The notes beneath the pieces were generated by a model, which ran no database searches, was not told the DNA's origin, and saw only the letters and a list, made by a program, of their open reading frames with translations. Shown here in pieces: positions 40,794-49,664 of a stretch of 64,000 nucleotides of DNA (positions are counted from its first letter, which is position 1; each line of letters begins with the position of its first letter). Source of the DNA: Nitrospira sp. (GTDB lineage: Bacteria > Nitrospirota > Nitrospiria > Nitrospirales > UBA8639); contig JAPPLK010000089.1 of assembly GCA_028819435.1 (NCBI GenBank), positions 62,001 to 126,000 of the forward strand, given 5' to 3'. The position numbers and the translations under genes were made by a program.

Positions 40794-43754
40794 CTAGAGA
40801 AAATTGGCAGTAAGTCCGATGAAGAAATACCGACCCAGGACGTCATAGAGACCGGGGAAGGTGCCGCCATTGCCGTAAATACTTGGCCCTGCATCCGCAC
40901 CGGCGATCGGCGGTTCGAGATCAAACAGGTTGTTGATTCCAACCCGAAGACTGGCGTAGTCGGTGAAATCCCAAATCGCAGCCAGATCGAAATAGTGTCG
41001 TTCTTCGAGATCCACTCCGGCGTCGTTCAAGGCTTCGACGCCACTGACGTAACGCCACATGAGACTGGGCCGTACACCCCAGGGCGTGATCCAGGTGGCC
41101 CGCAGATTGTTACGCATCTCCGGGGTCGGTGAGCCGCACGTCAGTCCCCATTTGCCAAGGCAGTCTTCTATCGGCGCGCCTTCCAATTCCTGCTGGTCCC
41201 ACGTCGAGGTGATCGAGAGAATATCATTGAAGTGCAAATGCCCCCATTCACCCACGTCAAGGTCATAGAGGGCGGTGACATCGTACCCTTGCACCTTCTC
41301 GATGGCCAGGTTATCCAACAGGGCCACAATGTGGCCGCTACGGTCCACGTCGGACCCCACCCACAGGTCCCCACTCTGCCCGCGTCTGACTTTGGCGCAT
41401 TGTGCGGCATTGCCGTCCAGGCATTCATCCAGGATAAGCTGCGGGGTCAAATTGCTGATCCCTTTCCGGATTCTGATCGAATAGTAGTCCACGCTGAAGT
41501 TGAACCCGTGCACGAAGCGGGGCGTCCACACCAGACCGAAGGAGTAGGTGTCGGCTTCCTCTGCTCCCAGGTCCGGGTTCCCCCCTTGCAGAAAATTGTA
41601 TTGTCCGGCCGGCGAGTCGGCGACATGACCGAACCGGGCAACCGTGACGCCGCTCCGGGCGCATTCCTCGAAGGTGCGGCCGGCAGCCGTTTGGCCATTG
41701 GTCACGGGACCGCCACAGGGATCGGCAGGCATATCGAACAAGCTGAAACCCTGCGGCTGAAATCGTTCCCGCACGTTCGGTCCACGGATTGCCCGTTGAA
41801 AACTCGCCCGGAACTTGACGCCGGAATTGGTGTCCCAAATTGAACGGACACCGAAAGTGTTGGTTTGCAAGTCGAAATCGTAGTCGGAATAGCGATAGCC
41901 CACGTCCAGCCCCAATTCCTCCGCATAAGGCGCGCCTTCGATCAATGGGATGCCGGCTTCAAAGAAAAATTCCTTTACGTCGAAGCCTCCGCCGACCGGA
42001 TGACTGGCGCCTCCCTGACCGGCCCCGTCGCCGCTACGGTAGGCTGCGCCCGGAGTGAATTGTAAATTTTCTTCGCGATATTCACCGCCCAGCACCACGT
42101 CCACGCTGTTTTCAGCGAAGGGCGACTTGATACCATACCGGCCGAGATGACCGGTCAAGTAACCGGACACGACCGTCTGATCCGTTGATCCTTCGGTAGT
42201 CAACGGTATGGACAGGTAGTTCACCATGTCCGGCGTCACCCCGCCTTCCCGAAAGATATTCCAGGGCACGCAGTTCGGATCGGAGCCATCCAGCACGGAA
42301 CGGCACACGGGTTCACCGGTTCCCGGATGTTCCACCACGTCCAGCGAGCGATTGACCCGGGTGATCGACAGGTCGTTCAGGTAGGTGTTCTTCATGTTCA
42401 CCTTGGAGTATTGATAGTGCAGTTCATAGAACCAACGGTCGCTCAGATCGCCCCGCAGGCCGAACACGCTCCGGTAGGAGGTGTGCCGCAGATCATCTTG
42501 CCGGCTGCCACCCTCGACGTTGCGCCGGCCGATCCGCACCGTCTGCACGTCATCCTTCGTCAGACCATAGGCACCGCATATTGCCTCGAACTGTTGCGGG
42601 GACATGAGGGGATTACCGCAGTTGAGCACGTCAGGGTGGAAGAACGACCCGGAAGGAGCGATCTGAGCTACCGACCGGTCGTCCATGAACATGAACTCGG
42701 TGTAGGCTTCGACCTTGTCATGCACGTCATAGTTCACAAACAGGCCGGCGGTCCAGCGCCGGTCGGGACGTTGGATATAATTCGTCGGGGCATAGTTGTA
42801 GAGCGTGCCGTCCCTGGGCACGAATTGATGACCCTCAACCTTGTAATCCAAATCCTTCAGCCCCCGGCTTGCCTGCCCGCCAAAGTCGGAGAAGGTCCCC
42901 TGCGGTGTCGTGCCCGAACCGCCGCACCCGTCCAGCGCAGATCGGGACGTCAGGCCACTGGTCAAGCTACAAGAGCTGTAATCGCGGGCCCCACGCAAGA
43001 CCGGCTCGATGTTGCGATAGGTCCCGTAAACCGTCACGTTCCCGCGTCGCCCCAGATTTCTCCCCATGACCAGGGAAACATTCGAGATATCGCCATCCCA
43101 CGAAGAGCCAGTGGCCGGTGAATACCCGGCATCCCGGACAATCCCCTGCAACCGGTCGTTGTCGTTATTGTGCTGGTACTGGCTGAACTGGTAATCAAGT
43201 TTGACGCCCTCGAAATCGTCCACCATCAGGAAATTGACTACCCCGGCTACGGCGTCGGCCCCGTAGGTCGCCGAGGAACCGCCGGTCAACACGTCGACGC
43301 GTTTGATCAACGCGCCGGGGATCTGATTGATGTCGGCACCAACTCCCCCCGCGATCGGTGATCCGGACGGAAGGCGCCGGCCGTTGATCAGCACCAACGT
43401 TCGCTTTGCGCCCAGGTTGCGCAGGTTGAGGGTGGCCGTCCCGGTGGCACCGTTGGATACGCCGGCGTTCTGGCCGGAAAACACCTGCGGCAGGATACGC
43501 AACGTGTCTTCCACCCGGACGTTGCCCTGGAACGACAAGGCCTCCGCGTCAATGTGATAGACCGGATTCGCACTGGCCAAATTGGGGATGTGGATGCGGG
43601 AACCGGTTACCACCACCTCTTCCAATCGCACCGGCGCGTCGGCCACTTCAACCTCCGTCGGTTCCTCATTCGCGGCAAGAACCGGCATAACTACGGCCAG
43701 CAGCAATGCCGCACCCACGGCAATCCCTCTCCACGGGACAACCTTATTCGACAC
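40794..43754 (-). CDS. TonB-dependent outer-membrane receptor
   Basis: I start at a GTG after AGAGGAGAGG, giving 986 aa; the track start lies inside a MITE. A signal peptide (LLLAVVMPVLAANE) is followed by a TonB box-like region and the plug domain: LEEVVVTGSRI, NVRVEDTLRILPQV, LNLRNLGAKRTLVLINGRRLPSG, VDVLTGGSSATYGADAVAGVVNF. A 22-strand barrel follows and ends GLTANFL. The 'LVLINGRRLP...GSSATYGADAVAGVVN' subtype is common for large organic ligands. The energised import substrate is unknown. The upstream neighbour is an ERG4/ERG24-type reductase. Confidence 0.92.
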   Translation of the reverse strand: MSNKVVPWRGIAVGAALLLAVVMPVLAANEEPTEVEVADAPVRLEEVVVTGSRIHIPNLASANPVYHIDAEALSFQGNVRVEDTLRILPQVFSGQNAGVSNGATGTATLNLRNLGAKRTLVLINGRRLPSGSPIAGGVGADINQIPGALIKRVDVLTGGSSATYGADAVAGVVNFLMVDDFEGVKLDYQFSQYQHNNDNDRLQGIVRDAGYSPATGSSWDGDISNVSLVMGRNLGRRGNVTVYGTYRNIEPVLRGARDYSSCSLTSGLTSRSALDGCGGSGTTPQGTFSDFGGQASRGLKDLDYKVEGHQFVPRDGTLYNYAPTNYIQRPDRRWTAGLFVNYDVHDKVEAYTEFMFMDDRSVAQIAPSGSFFHPDVLNCGNPLMSPQQFEAICGAYGLTKDDVQTVRIGRRNVEGGSRQDDLRHTSYRSVFGLRGDLSDRWFYELHYQYSKVNMKNTYLNDLSITRVNRSLDVVEHPGTGEPVCRSVLDGSDPNCVPWNIFREGGVTPDMVNYLSIPLTTEGSTDQTVVSGYLTGHLGRYGIKSPFAENSVDVVLGGEYREENLQFTPGAAYRSGDGAGQGGASHPVGGGFDVKEFFFEAGIPLIEGAPYAEELGLDVGYRYSDYDFDLQTNTFGVRSIWDTNSGVKFRASFQRAIRGPNVRERFQPQGFSLFDMPADPCGGPVTNGQTAAGRTFEECARSGVTVARFGHVADSPAGQYNFLQGGNPDLGAEEADTYSFGLVWTPRFVHGFNFSVDYYSIRIRKGISNLTPQLILDECLDGNAAQCAKVRRGQSGDLWVGSDVDRSGHIVALLDNLAIEKVQGYDVTALYDLDVGEWGHLHFNDILSITSTWDQQELEGAPIEDCLGKWGLTCGSPTPEMRNNLRATWITPWGVRPSLMWRYVSGVEALNDAGVDLEERHYFDLAAIWDFTDYASLRVGINNLFDLEPPIAGADAGPSIYGNGGTFPGLYDVLGRYFFIGLTANFL

Positions 43755-43798
43755 GTTCACCCTCTCCTCTAGTATGTAGTCCGCCGGAAACCCTTTCA

Positions 43799-43938
43799 GA
43801 ACCTCTGATTTAGTGTGATAGCGGGATGCAGGGCAAGGCGTCCCGGAGCAAAACCCGAGGCTTATCATCGAGATAGGTGAGGGTTGAGCGAGGACACAAC
43901 GCAGCCCTGCACCCTATAGTGCATTAAATCAGAGGTTC
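43799..43938. mobile_element. MITE-like 140-bp element, copy 2
   Basis: It has the same 14-bp inverted ends (GAACCTCTGATTTA) as copy 1 and the same length and orientation. It is flanked by a 5-bp target duplication, TTTCA (43794-43798 and 43939-43943), the mark of transposition. It lies between the stop of the reductase gene and the TonB-receptor start 45 bp away. It lacks coding capacity. Confidence 0.85.
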
Positions 43939-43940
43939 TT

Positions 43941-45080
43941 TCAATACACACCCGGAAAAATCCGGTACTTGACCCGCGCCTGATACTCCGCCCATTTTTC
44001 GGCGCCGTATTTCTCGGCACAGAACCCGTCATCAAAGCGTTCGCGGAAGACAAACAACGACACGATAAAGATAAAGTAGGTCCACGCCCAGGGATTCGTG
44101 AAGTAGCCGAAAACCAAGGCAATCGACAGGGCAAGGAACCCTTCGCCCATGTAGTTGAAGTGGCGGGCGACACCCCAGAAACCACTGCACAGAATCTTAC
44201 GGTCACCGGCCTCAATGTACTGGGGCTCGATCAGTCCGAGAAACTTGCGGTCGGGCCATCGCTTGAACGTGTATTTCTGATTGTTGGCGCCTCGCGAGAT
44301 GCCCCAACCCAACAAGAACAGCGCCGTCGTTCCGATGAGCCACACAGACGTCGCCGTCGGCGAAAATCCGGGGTCCGGGTACACGGCCATACCCCACAAC
44401 GGAAGGATAAACAGCCACCCGTAGACCACGAGCCCACCCCAGAACAACTTGAAGCCGACACGCTCATGGATCAGGTCGTAAGTATAGAGTTGGACGCGCT
44501 CAAAGACACAGTAATCCAGGATGTACAACGCGAAGAACGCCGCATACAGGAACACGCCGGGGTTGGAGTTTTCCCCAAAAAGCTGGTAGTGGTACACGGC
44601 CCCGGACAGGGCGTTGAGCGCAAACATCGTCCCACCGACGACATAGAAGTACATCTTGACGTCGAAGCGCTCATTGAAGAACGACAACTCCTGGGCCCGC
44701 CCATCCCACAGCGCCAAGAACGGATTTTCCCCCTTGCCCGGCGGCTGGCTGTACACACCGATGATTGCAAAGATGGTGGTAAAGACCGTCCCACCGGCCA
44801 CCGCATAGATCGTGGACCGGTAGAACCAATCACGCGGCATGCCGGTCAACTCGAACGCCCAGACGACCAGCGCGATGACAAACACCAGCAAACCGTTCAG
44901 ACGATAGTGGCGGGGTGCGCCGGTTTCCGGATTGACGACGTAGCCGGGTACTCGCCGTGCAGGTAGAATGATCTGTGCCAGGAAAAATACAGCAAAGACC
45001 ACCAGCGGCGTAAAGAACCCCGCAATCGCTTCCGAGCGCGAAAGTTCGAACAAGTGGCCAATACCCAGCCATTCAATCAT
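43941..45080 (-). CDS. ERG4/ERG24-family membrane reductase
   Basis: The 379-aa protein has 8-9 membrane helices. It ends with the conserved sterol-reductase segment: NNQKYTFKRWP, GDRKILCSGFWGVARHFNYMGEGFLALS, FRERFDDGFCAEKYGAEKWAEYQARVKYRIFPGVY. Eukaryotic members reduce C14 or C24(28) sterol double bonds with NADPH; bacterial ones act on sterols or other polycyclic or fatty substrates. The terminal catalytic region looks complete. Its stop codon overlaps the target duplication of a MITE. The gene may form a unit with the TonB receptor downstream, hinting at a lipid-like ligand. Confidence 0.8.
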   Translation of the reverse strand: MIEWLGIGHLFELSRSEAIAGFFTPLVVFAVFFLAQIILPARRVPGYVVNPETGAPRHYRLNGLLVFVIALVVWAFELTGMPRDWFYRSTIYAVAGGTVFTTIFAIIGVYSQPPGKGENPFLALWDGRAQELSFFNERFDVKMYFYVVGGTMFALNALSGAVYHYQLFGENSNPGVFLYAAFFALYILDYCVFERVQLYTYDLIHERVGFKLFWGGLVVYGWLFILPLWGMAVYPDPGFSPTATSVWLIGTTALFLLGWGISRGANNQKYTFKRWPDRKFLGLIEPQYIEAGDRKILCSGFWGVARHFNYMGEGFLALSIALVFGYFTNPWAWTYFIFIVSLFVFRERFDDGFCAEKYGAEKWAEYQARVKYRIFPGVY

Positions 45081-45204
45081 GACCGAATAACCCTTCCTCG
45101 TGGCATGGGCGCGTTCCCCATCCAGGTTCGGCCAGGACTATATCATAATGATTATGTAGATACGATAAGCTGGGTCGTTGGTTCTGTCTCCCTGTCTCCC
45201 CCTC

Positions 45205-45335
45205 CTGTCATCCTCGACCTGATCGGGGATCCAGCGTCTTTGTTCCTTGCTGTCATTCCTGTATGTGTTCAGTCATTCCCTTCGACTTCGCCCCTACGGG
45301 GCTCCGCTCAGGACAAGCAGGGCGTGCGCCGGCCC
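45205..45335. repeat. Intergenic repeats upstream of the reductase
   Basis: Carries a CATCCTCGACCTGATCGGGG unit and a TTCGACTTCGCCCCTACGGG arm. It lies in a 260-bp gap with no gene. Confidence 0.55.
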
Positions 45336-45339
45336 ATCC

Positions 45340-45828
45340 CTACGAAACCACGATCATGCCCTGCATGCCGCGATGGCCTTTGATGGGACATCGAAAGTGA
45401 TAGACGCCCGGCGGCAAGGTCAGATCGAGTTCGAGCCGTTGGCCGGGAGCCAGGGACATCCCCTGCTCGAGAGAGCCGGCCTGCGGGCCGGATTCCGACA
45501 CGACCCGAACCCGGTGCTGAGCAGAAAAGGTAGTCTGAAAGCGGTGTGTTTCCCGGCCTTGATTCCTCACCACGAGGTGCATGGGCTGCCCTGCCTGCAC
45601 GTCAAACCGAGCCGGTGAGAATCGAAAATCGTCGATGACGATGGTCACGTCCTGATATTCGGAGGAACAAGCCGCGAGAACAAACACGAGGAAGAGAAAG
45701 CATCGTATAAAGCTGTCGCCTCTGACACGGAGTTTGCTGTATAAGCGTTTCCCTCCCGTTTGTAAGGGGAGGTCAGGTGGGGTAGAGGCATTCGTACCTG
45801 GAACACGGGATTTTGCTATTGTGTCCAC
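45340..45828 (-). CDS. Cupredoxin-domain lipoprotein
   Basis: The mature domain (about 100 aa) is a cupredoxin with a full type 1 copper site. The first His is in RETHRF. The Cys, second His and Met are in VYHFRCPIKGHRGMQGM. The signal (FLFLVFVLAACSS) is a lipobox. The only usable start, GTG at 45828, lies within a repeat element, and the N-terminal ~30 residues are encoded by repeat DNA. The real start may have been altered by repeat insertion. It would carry electrons or store copper in the periplasm. Confidence 0.75.
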   Translation of the reverse strand: MDTIAKSRVPGTNASTPPDLPLQTGGKRLYSKLRVRGDSFIRCFLFLVFVLAACSSEYQDVTIVIDDFRFSPARFDVQAGQPMHLVVRNQGRETHRFQTTFSAQHRVRVVSESGPQAGSLEQGMSLAPGQRLELDLTLPPGVYHFRCPIKGHRGMQGMIVVS

Positions 45829-45868
45829 AGCCTCTACCTCCCCTCACCCCTCCTTACAAAGGAGGGGA
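45748..45868. repeat. Paired inverted ~42-nt repeat, copy 3
   Basis: Opposite arm order compared with copies 1 and 2. The interior (TTTTGCTATTG) is also found in copy 4 at 48092-48210. It overlaps the start region of the cupredoxin gene. Confidence 0.7.
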
Positions 45869-45958
45869 ATCAATTTGACCACTCCCAGGCCCCGTGCTAG
45901 AGTCGAAGCCCGTGACACGACGACCCGGCTTCCATTCTCCCGTTCTCTTTTCCGTACC

Positions 45959-46747
45959 ATGCTCAAACAAGTCCTGACTATCGCCGGTTCCGACTCGGGC
46001 GGCGGCGCCGGGGTCCAGGCGGACCTGAAAGCCATGTCCGCCAACGGCACCTATGCCATGTCGGTGCTCACGTCGGTTACCGCACAAAATACTACGGGCG
46101 TCACGGCCATTCACGATCTGCCGGAGTCCATCGTCGAAGCGCAAATCGACGCGATCTTTGACGATTTCGACGTGGCCGCGGTCAAGACCGGCATGCTGTC
46201 CTCGGCCTCACTCGCATTCCTGGTCGGCCGGAAGTTGCAACAGTACCACGCGCCCTGGATTGTCGTCGATCCCGTCATGGTGTCGAAAAGCGGGCATGAC
46301 CTGTTGCAGGATGACGCGGTTGACGCCGTGAAGCAGGCCCTCATTCCCCTGGCTTCCGTCATCACGCCCAATATCCATGAAGCCGAACGGCTCACCGGCC
46401 TGACGATCCGGTCGCTGGCCGAAGCCCGGCAGGCGGCGAAGGCGCTTCACCAGCTTGGCTGCCAACACGTCCTGATCAAAGGCGGGCATTTACCGGAACG
46501 CCCCGCCACCGACCTGTTGTATGACGGCCGGTTCTTTCGCATGTACAAAGGCGAATGGATCGACACGCCGCACACCCATGGCACCGGCTGTACCTTCGCC
46601 TCGGCCCTCACCGCACACCTCGCGGCCGGCAAACCCCTCCCCGACGCCGTCGACGCGGCAAAACAGTACGTGACCGAGGCGATTCGTCACGGCTTGGCCA
46701 TCGGCCAAGGCCGAGGGCCTACCAATCACTTCTATTTTCTTTCCTGA
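45959..46747 (+). CDS. thiD: Hydroxymethylpyrimidine (phosphate) kinase
   Basis: I start at ATG 45959 (MLKQVLTIAGSDSGGGAGVQADLK), giving 262 aa; the track's extra 75 residues are repeat DNA. Signatures of ThiD are clear: GSDSGGGAGVQADLKA, SVTAQNTTGV, AVKTGMLSS, WIVVDPVMVSKSG, ITPNIHEAERLTG, VLIKGGHL and the catalytic HGTGCTFASALTAHLA. The enzyme phosphorylates HMP-P in thiamine biosynthesis. An alpha/beta hydrolase follows 10 bp later and a membrane protein overlaps that, forming a three-gene unit. Confidence 0.95.
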   Translation: MLKQVLTIAGSDSGGGAGVQADLKAMSANGTYAMSVLTSVTAQNTTGVTAIHDLPESIVEAQIDAIFDDFDVAAVKTGMLSSASLAFLVGRKLQQYHAPWIVVDPVMVSKSGHDLLQDDAVDAVKQALIPLASVITPNIHEAERLTGLTIRSLAEARQAAKALHQLGCQHVLIKGGHLPERPATDLLYDGRFFRMYKGEWIDTPHTHGTGCTFASALTAHLAAGKPLPDAVDAAKQYVTEAIRHGLAIGQGRGPTNHFYFLS

Positions 46748-46757
46748 GCGCGACGCC

Positions 46758-47540
46758 GTGGCAGAAACCTCCCTTACCTTTCAGGACAGCGAACACAACG
46801 CAGTCGCAGCCATCCTGGCGGAGCCTGAAAGTCAAACAGGCCGTGCCGTCATCCTCTGCCATGGTTTTCTCTCGAACAAAGACAGCCGCACCAATCTCCG
46901 CCTGACGGAACTCCTGGTTGATCAAGGGATCAGCACCTTGCGATTCGATTGGTTCGGAATGGGTGAATCCGAAGGAGAATTCGGCCGGCTCACGGTATCG
47001 ACTTGTTGCGACCAATTGGAACGCGCCATCAGCCTGATGCGTGAACGCGGGTATCATGAGTTGGGGCTGATCGGATCGAGTTTCGGCGGGCTCCTGGCTA
47101 TCCTGGTGGCGCAGCACCATCCTGAACTGCGGGCCATCGGTTTAAAATGCCCGGTCCCGGATTTCCCGGAAATGCTGGAATGTGAATTCGGTCGCGCCGG
47201 GATTGAAGAATGGCAACGCACCAATTATATTCCCGACGTGACGGGTGGAACGACGCCGGTTTTTCTGGATTTCGCCTTTTACGAGAATTGCCGCGTCTTC
47301 AATGCCTATGAAGCCGCGCGCGCCATCAAGAGTCCCGTCCTGATTGTCCATGGAGAACAGGACGAACTGGTCCCCTTCCACCAGATCGAACGATTGAAAG
47401 AGTCCTTGCCCGATGACACAAAACTCGTATTGTTGCCCGAGGCCGATCACCCGTTCGGCAGACCCGAAGACTTTCGTCGGATGACCGTCCACCTGGCAGA
47501 CTGGATGCAGACCCATCTCGCGACGATCAACCGGTTATGA
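46758..47540 (+). CDS. Alpha/beta hydrolase
   Basis: This 260-aa protein (GTG start) shows the fold's landmarks: VILCHGFLSNKDS, the Ser nucleophile elbow GSSFGG, an Asp in LIVHGEQDELVP and the His in LPEADHPF. It resembles cytoplasmic esterase- or acylaminopeptidase-like hydrolases of unassigned specificity. It lies 10 bp after thiD and overlaps the next gene by 4 bp (ATGA). This suggests co-expression, though no metabolic link to thiamine is evident. Confidence 0.85.
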   Translation: MAETSLTFQDSEHNAVAAILAEPESQTGRAVILCHGFLSNKDSRTNLRLTELLVDQGISTLRFDWFGMGESEGEFGRLTVSTCCDQLERAISLMRERGYHELGLIGSSFGGLLAILVAQHHPELRAIGLKCPVPDFPEMLECEFGRAGIEEWQRTNYIPDVTGGTTPVFLDFAFYENCRVFNAYEAARAIKSPVLIVHGEQDELVPFHQIERLKESLPDDTKLVLLPEADHPFGRPEDFRRMTVHLADWMQTHLATINRL

Positions 47541-48007
47541 GCACGCCGCCCGTCAAATTGACCGAGGAACAACTCGAAGTCTTTCGAGTGCTCTACCCCT
47601 GGTATAAGGAAGAGGTGTTCCGCCGCCGGGAACAGATGATGCGCCTGACGGCTTTCGGCAGCGCGTTTCTGGTGCTGCTTCTCATCACGATTCTCGCACT
47701 GTCCCCGCCGGGTCCCGTTCACCTCACCATCAAGGTCTTTGCCATTACCGGCACAGCCCTGTTCTCGGCCCTGTTTATCTACCTGATCCTGCAACAACGC
47801 GATCGCCACCGCATCGCCAAGCAGACCCTGATCGAGATGGAACAGGTGCTCGGCCTGTACGAAGAAGGCCTCTACCTGGTGGGCAAAGCGTTATACCCCG
47901 AAGACTGGCAAACCGCCTGGTTGAACGACCGGAGCGTGACCGTGTACGTTGCCGTGATCACGGCCTTGACGATTCTCGTCATAGCGTCGATCGTCGGCAA
48001 AGGCTGA
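47537..48007 (+). CDS. Integral membrane protein of unknown function
   Basis: The 156-aa protein has three membrane helices: LTAFGSAFLVLLLITILAL, IKVFAITGTALFSALFIYLIL and a C-terminal VTVYVAVITALTILVIASIVG. Basic and acidic loops lie between them. It overlaps the hydrolase by 4 bp. I recognise no family. It may anchor or assist the hydrolase, but that is inference. Confidence 0.65.
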   Translation: MSTPPVKLTEEQLEVFRVLYPWYKEEVFRRREQMMRLTAFGSAFLVLLLITILALSPPGPVHLTIKVFAITGTALFSALFIYLILQQRDRHRIAKQTLIEMEQVLGLYEEGLYLVGKALYPEDWQTAWLNDRSVTVYVAVITALTILVIASIVGKG

Positions 48008-48019
48008 CCACATACGCAT

Positions 48020-48091
48020 GATTTGAAAAGGATGTAGGGGCGACCGGCCGGTCGCCCGTGCCAGAGAAACCCGCTACCTCCCCTTTGCGCT
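48020..48091. repeat. GGGCGACCGGCCGGTCGCCC palindrome and flank
   Basis: A perfect 20-bp palindrome with a GTAGGG prefix, also found near 21150, 49605 and 55675 (the last interrupted). It lies in the gap before the carbonic-anhydrase-like gene. Confidence 0.65.
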
Positions 48092-48210
48092 CTTTTCCTC
48101 CCCTTTGTAAGGGGAGGATAGGTGGGGTAGAGGCATTCGAGCACAGGGTTTTGCTATTGCGTCCACAGCCTCTACCTCCCCTCACCCCTCCTTACAGAGG
48201 AGGGGAAAAG
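48092..48210. repeat. Paired inverted ~42-nt repeat, copy 4
   Basis: Same arms as copy 3 with matching interior TTTTGCTATTG. The four copies show two orientation types. Confidence 0.7.
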
Positions 48211-48260
48211 GCGGGCTGGAAATTGTCATCGAATGACTGCAAAGACAGGCACAACTGCCC

Positions 48261-48770
48261 ATGATCAAGGCCTACAAAGGCGTTACCCCGACCATTGCGG
48301 ACTCCGCCTTTATCGAAGACACCGCGGTGATCGTCGGCGACGTCGTCATCGAAGCCGATTCCAGCGTGTGGTTTCACAGCGTCATCCGCGGCGACGTCAA
48401 TTATATTCGAATCGGGCGGCGCACCAACGTCCAGGACCTCTCCTTGCTCCACGTGACACATGACACGTATCCACTGATTCTCGGCGACGACGTCACGGTC
48501 GGCCACCACGTCGTGCTGCATGGCTGCACCATTCAGAATCGGGTCCTGGTCGGCATGGGGGCCGTGTTGATGGACGGAGTCGTGGTCGGAGACGACTGTA
48601 TCATCGGAGCCGGGGCCCTGGTCACCGAACGCACCAGAATTCCGCCGGGTAGCCTGATGCTCGGCTCACCGGCCCGCGTCACGCGGCCACTCCGCAAAGC
48701 CGAACTGGCGTGGCTCAAGGAATCGGCTCAGAACTACGTCAGCTACGCCCGCGACTATATGACCGGGTAA
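48261..48770 (+). CDS. Gamma-carbonic anhydrase family protein
   Basis: This 169-aa left-handed beta-helix protein carries the hexapeptide-repeat pattern and the gamma-CA zinc ligands in WFHSVIRGD, LLHVTHD and VGHHVVLHGC. Trp and Asn positions (DVNYIRIGRRTNVQD) match the family. Members may hydrate CO2 or act as scaffolds. The C-terminal helix is normal. A single ATG starts it 50 bp after a repeat. An SDR enzyme follows about 54 bp downstream in the same direction. Confidence 0.93.
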   Translation: MIKAYKGVTPTIADSAFIEDTAVIVGDVVIEADSSVWFHSVIRGDVNYIRIGRRTNVQDLSLLHVTHDTYPLILGDDVTVGHHVVLHGCTIQNRVLVGMGAVLMDGVVVGDDCIIGAGALVTERTRIPPGSLMLGSPARVTRPLRKAELAWLKESAQNYVSYARDYMTG

Positions 48771-48823
48771 CTGACCGGGTAACACCCCCGGCCCGGCCGA
48801 TACCAGCAGACCCCAGGAGTCGC

Positions 48824-49585
48824 ATGGCACATGCTCCACTCGTGATTCTCGGCGCCGGTTATACCGGACGTTTCATCTATCGCGTAGCCCGGCGACGCCG
48901 TCGTCCGGTATTCGCAACCAGCCGCGACCCGGACGCGCACCTGACCTTTGCCCAGCCCCACCACCGCATCCGGTTTGACTTGCGACAACCCGAGACCTGG
49001 ACGCGAATCCCCCAGCGATCGGACATCATCTGGTGCTTTCCGGCGTTGCCCCAGGACGTCGCCGAAACCTTCGCACAACACGCGCTTGACGCACACGGCC
49101 GCTTGATCCTCCTCGGCAGTACCTCGGCCTATCGAACGTGCCGCTCCGGCCTCATCGATGAACGCGTACAGGTCAACCGCTCCCTGCCCCGCGTCGCCAG
49201 CGAAGAACGTCTGCGCACCACGTATGGGGCTGTCGTCCTGCGACTGTCCGGGCTTTATGGCCCGGGCCGGCACGTGTTCGATTGGATCCGGAACGGAAAA
49301 ATCAAGAACTCACAAAAATCCGTCAACCTGATCCATGTAGAAGACGTGGCCGAGTTGTGCCTTCTCGCCCTGCAACATGCGGCACCCGGCTCGACCTATA
49401 TCCTGAGCGACGGCCAACCACGACCCTGGGCCGAGATCTGCCGCTTCGCCGCCGAACGCTTTCAGGTTGACGTCCCTCCGGCCACCGTCACCCGCGAAGC
49501 AGGGAAACGCCTCTCGCCCAAGAAAATCCTGTCTGAGTTCAACTACCGCCTCAAACACCCGGACCTGTTCACCGCCCTGGGCTAA
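48824..49585 (+). CDS. NAD(P)-dependent SDR/epimerase-like protein
   Basis: I start at ATG 48824 (MAHAPLVILGAGYTGRFIYRVARRR) after CAGGAG, giving 253 aa. An N-terminal Rossmann motif (GAGYTG) binds NAD(P). LILLGSTSAYRT, VVLRLSGLYGPGRHVFDWI and NLIHVEDVAELCLLALQ are typical of extended SDR epimerases. The canonical YxxxK is not obvious, so catalysis may differ or be absent. It follows the gamma-carbonic anhydrase gene closely. The substrate is unknown. Confidence 0.8.
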   Translation: MAHAPLVILGAGYTGRFIYRVARRRRRPVFATSRDPDAHLTFAQPHHRIRFDLRQPETWTRIPQRSDIIWCFPALPQDVAETFAQHALDAHGRLILLGSTSAYRTCRSGLIDERVQVNRSLPRVASEERLRTTYGAVVLRLSGLYGPGRHVFDWIRNGKIKNSQKSVNLIHVEDVAELCLLALQHAAPGSTYILSDGQPRPWAEICRFAAERFQVDVPPATVTREAGKRLSPKKILSEFNYRLKHPDLFTALG

Positions 49586-49599
49586 CTGTAATCCGCGTA

Positions 49600-49633
49600 G
49601 GGGCGGGCGACCGGCCGGTCGCCCCTACAGGAG
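49600..49633. repeat. GGGCGACCGGCCGGTCGCCC palindrome
   Basis: Another copy of the 20-bp palindrome after the SDR gene, in the short gap to the convergent OM protein gene. Confidence 0.65.
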
Positions 49634-49664
49634 AAGCCGCACGGGCAACGCAACCCGTTCAGGC

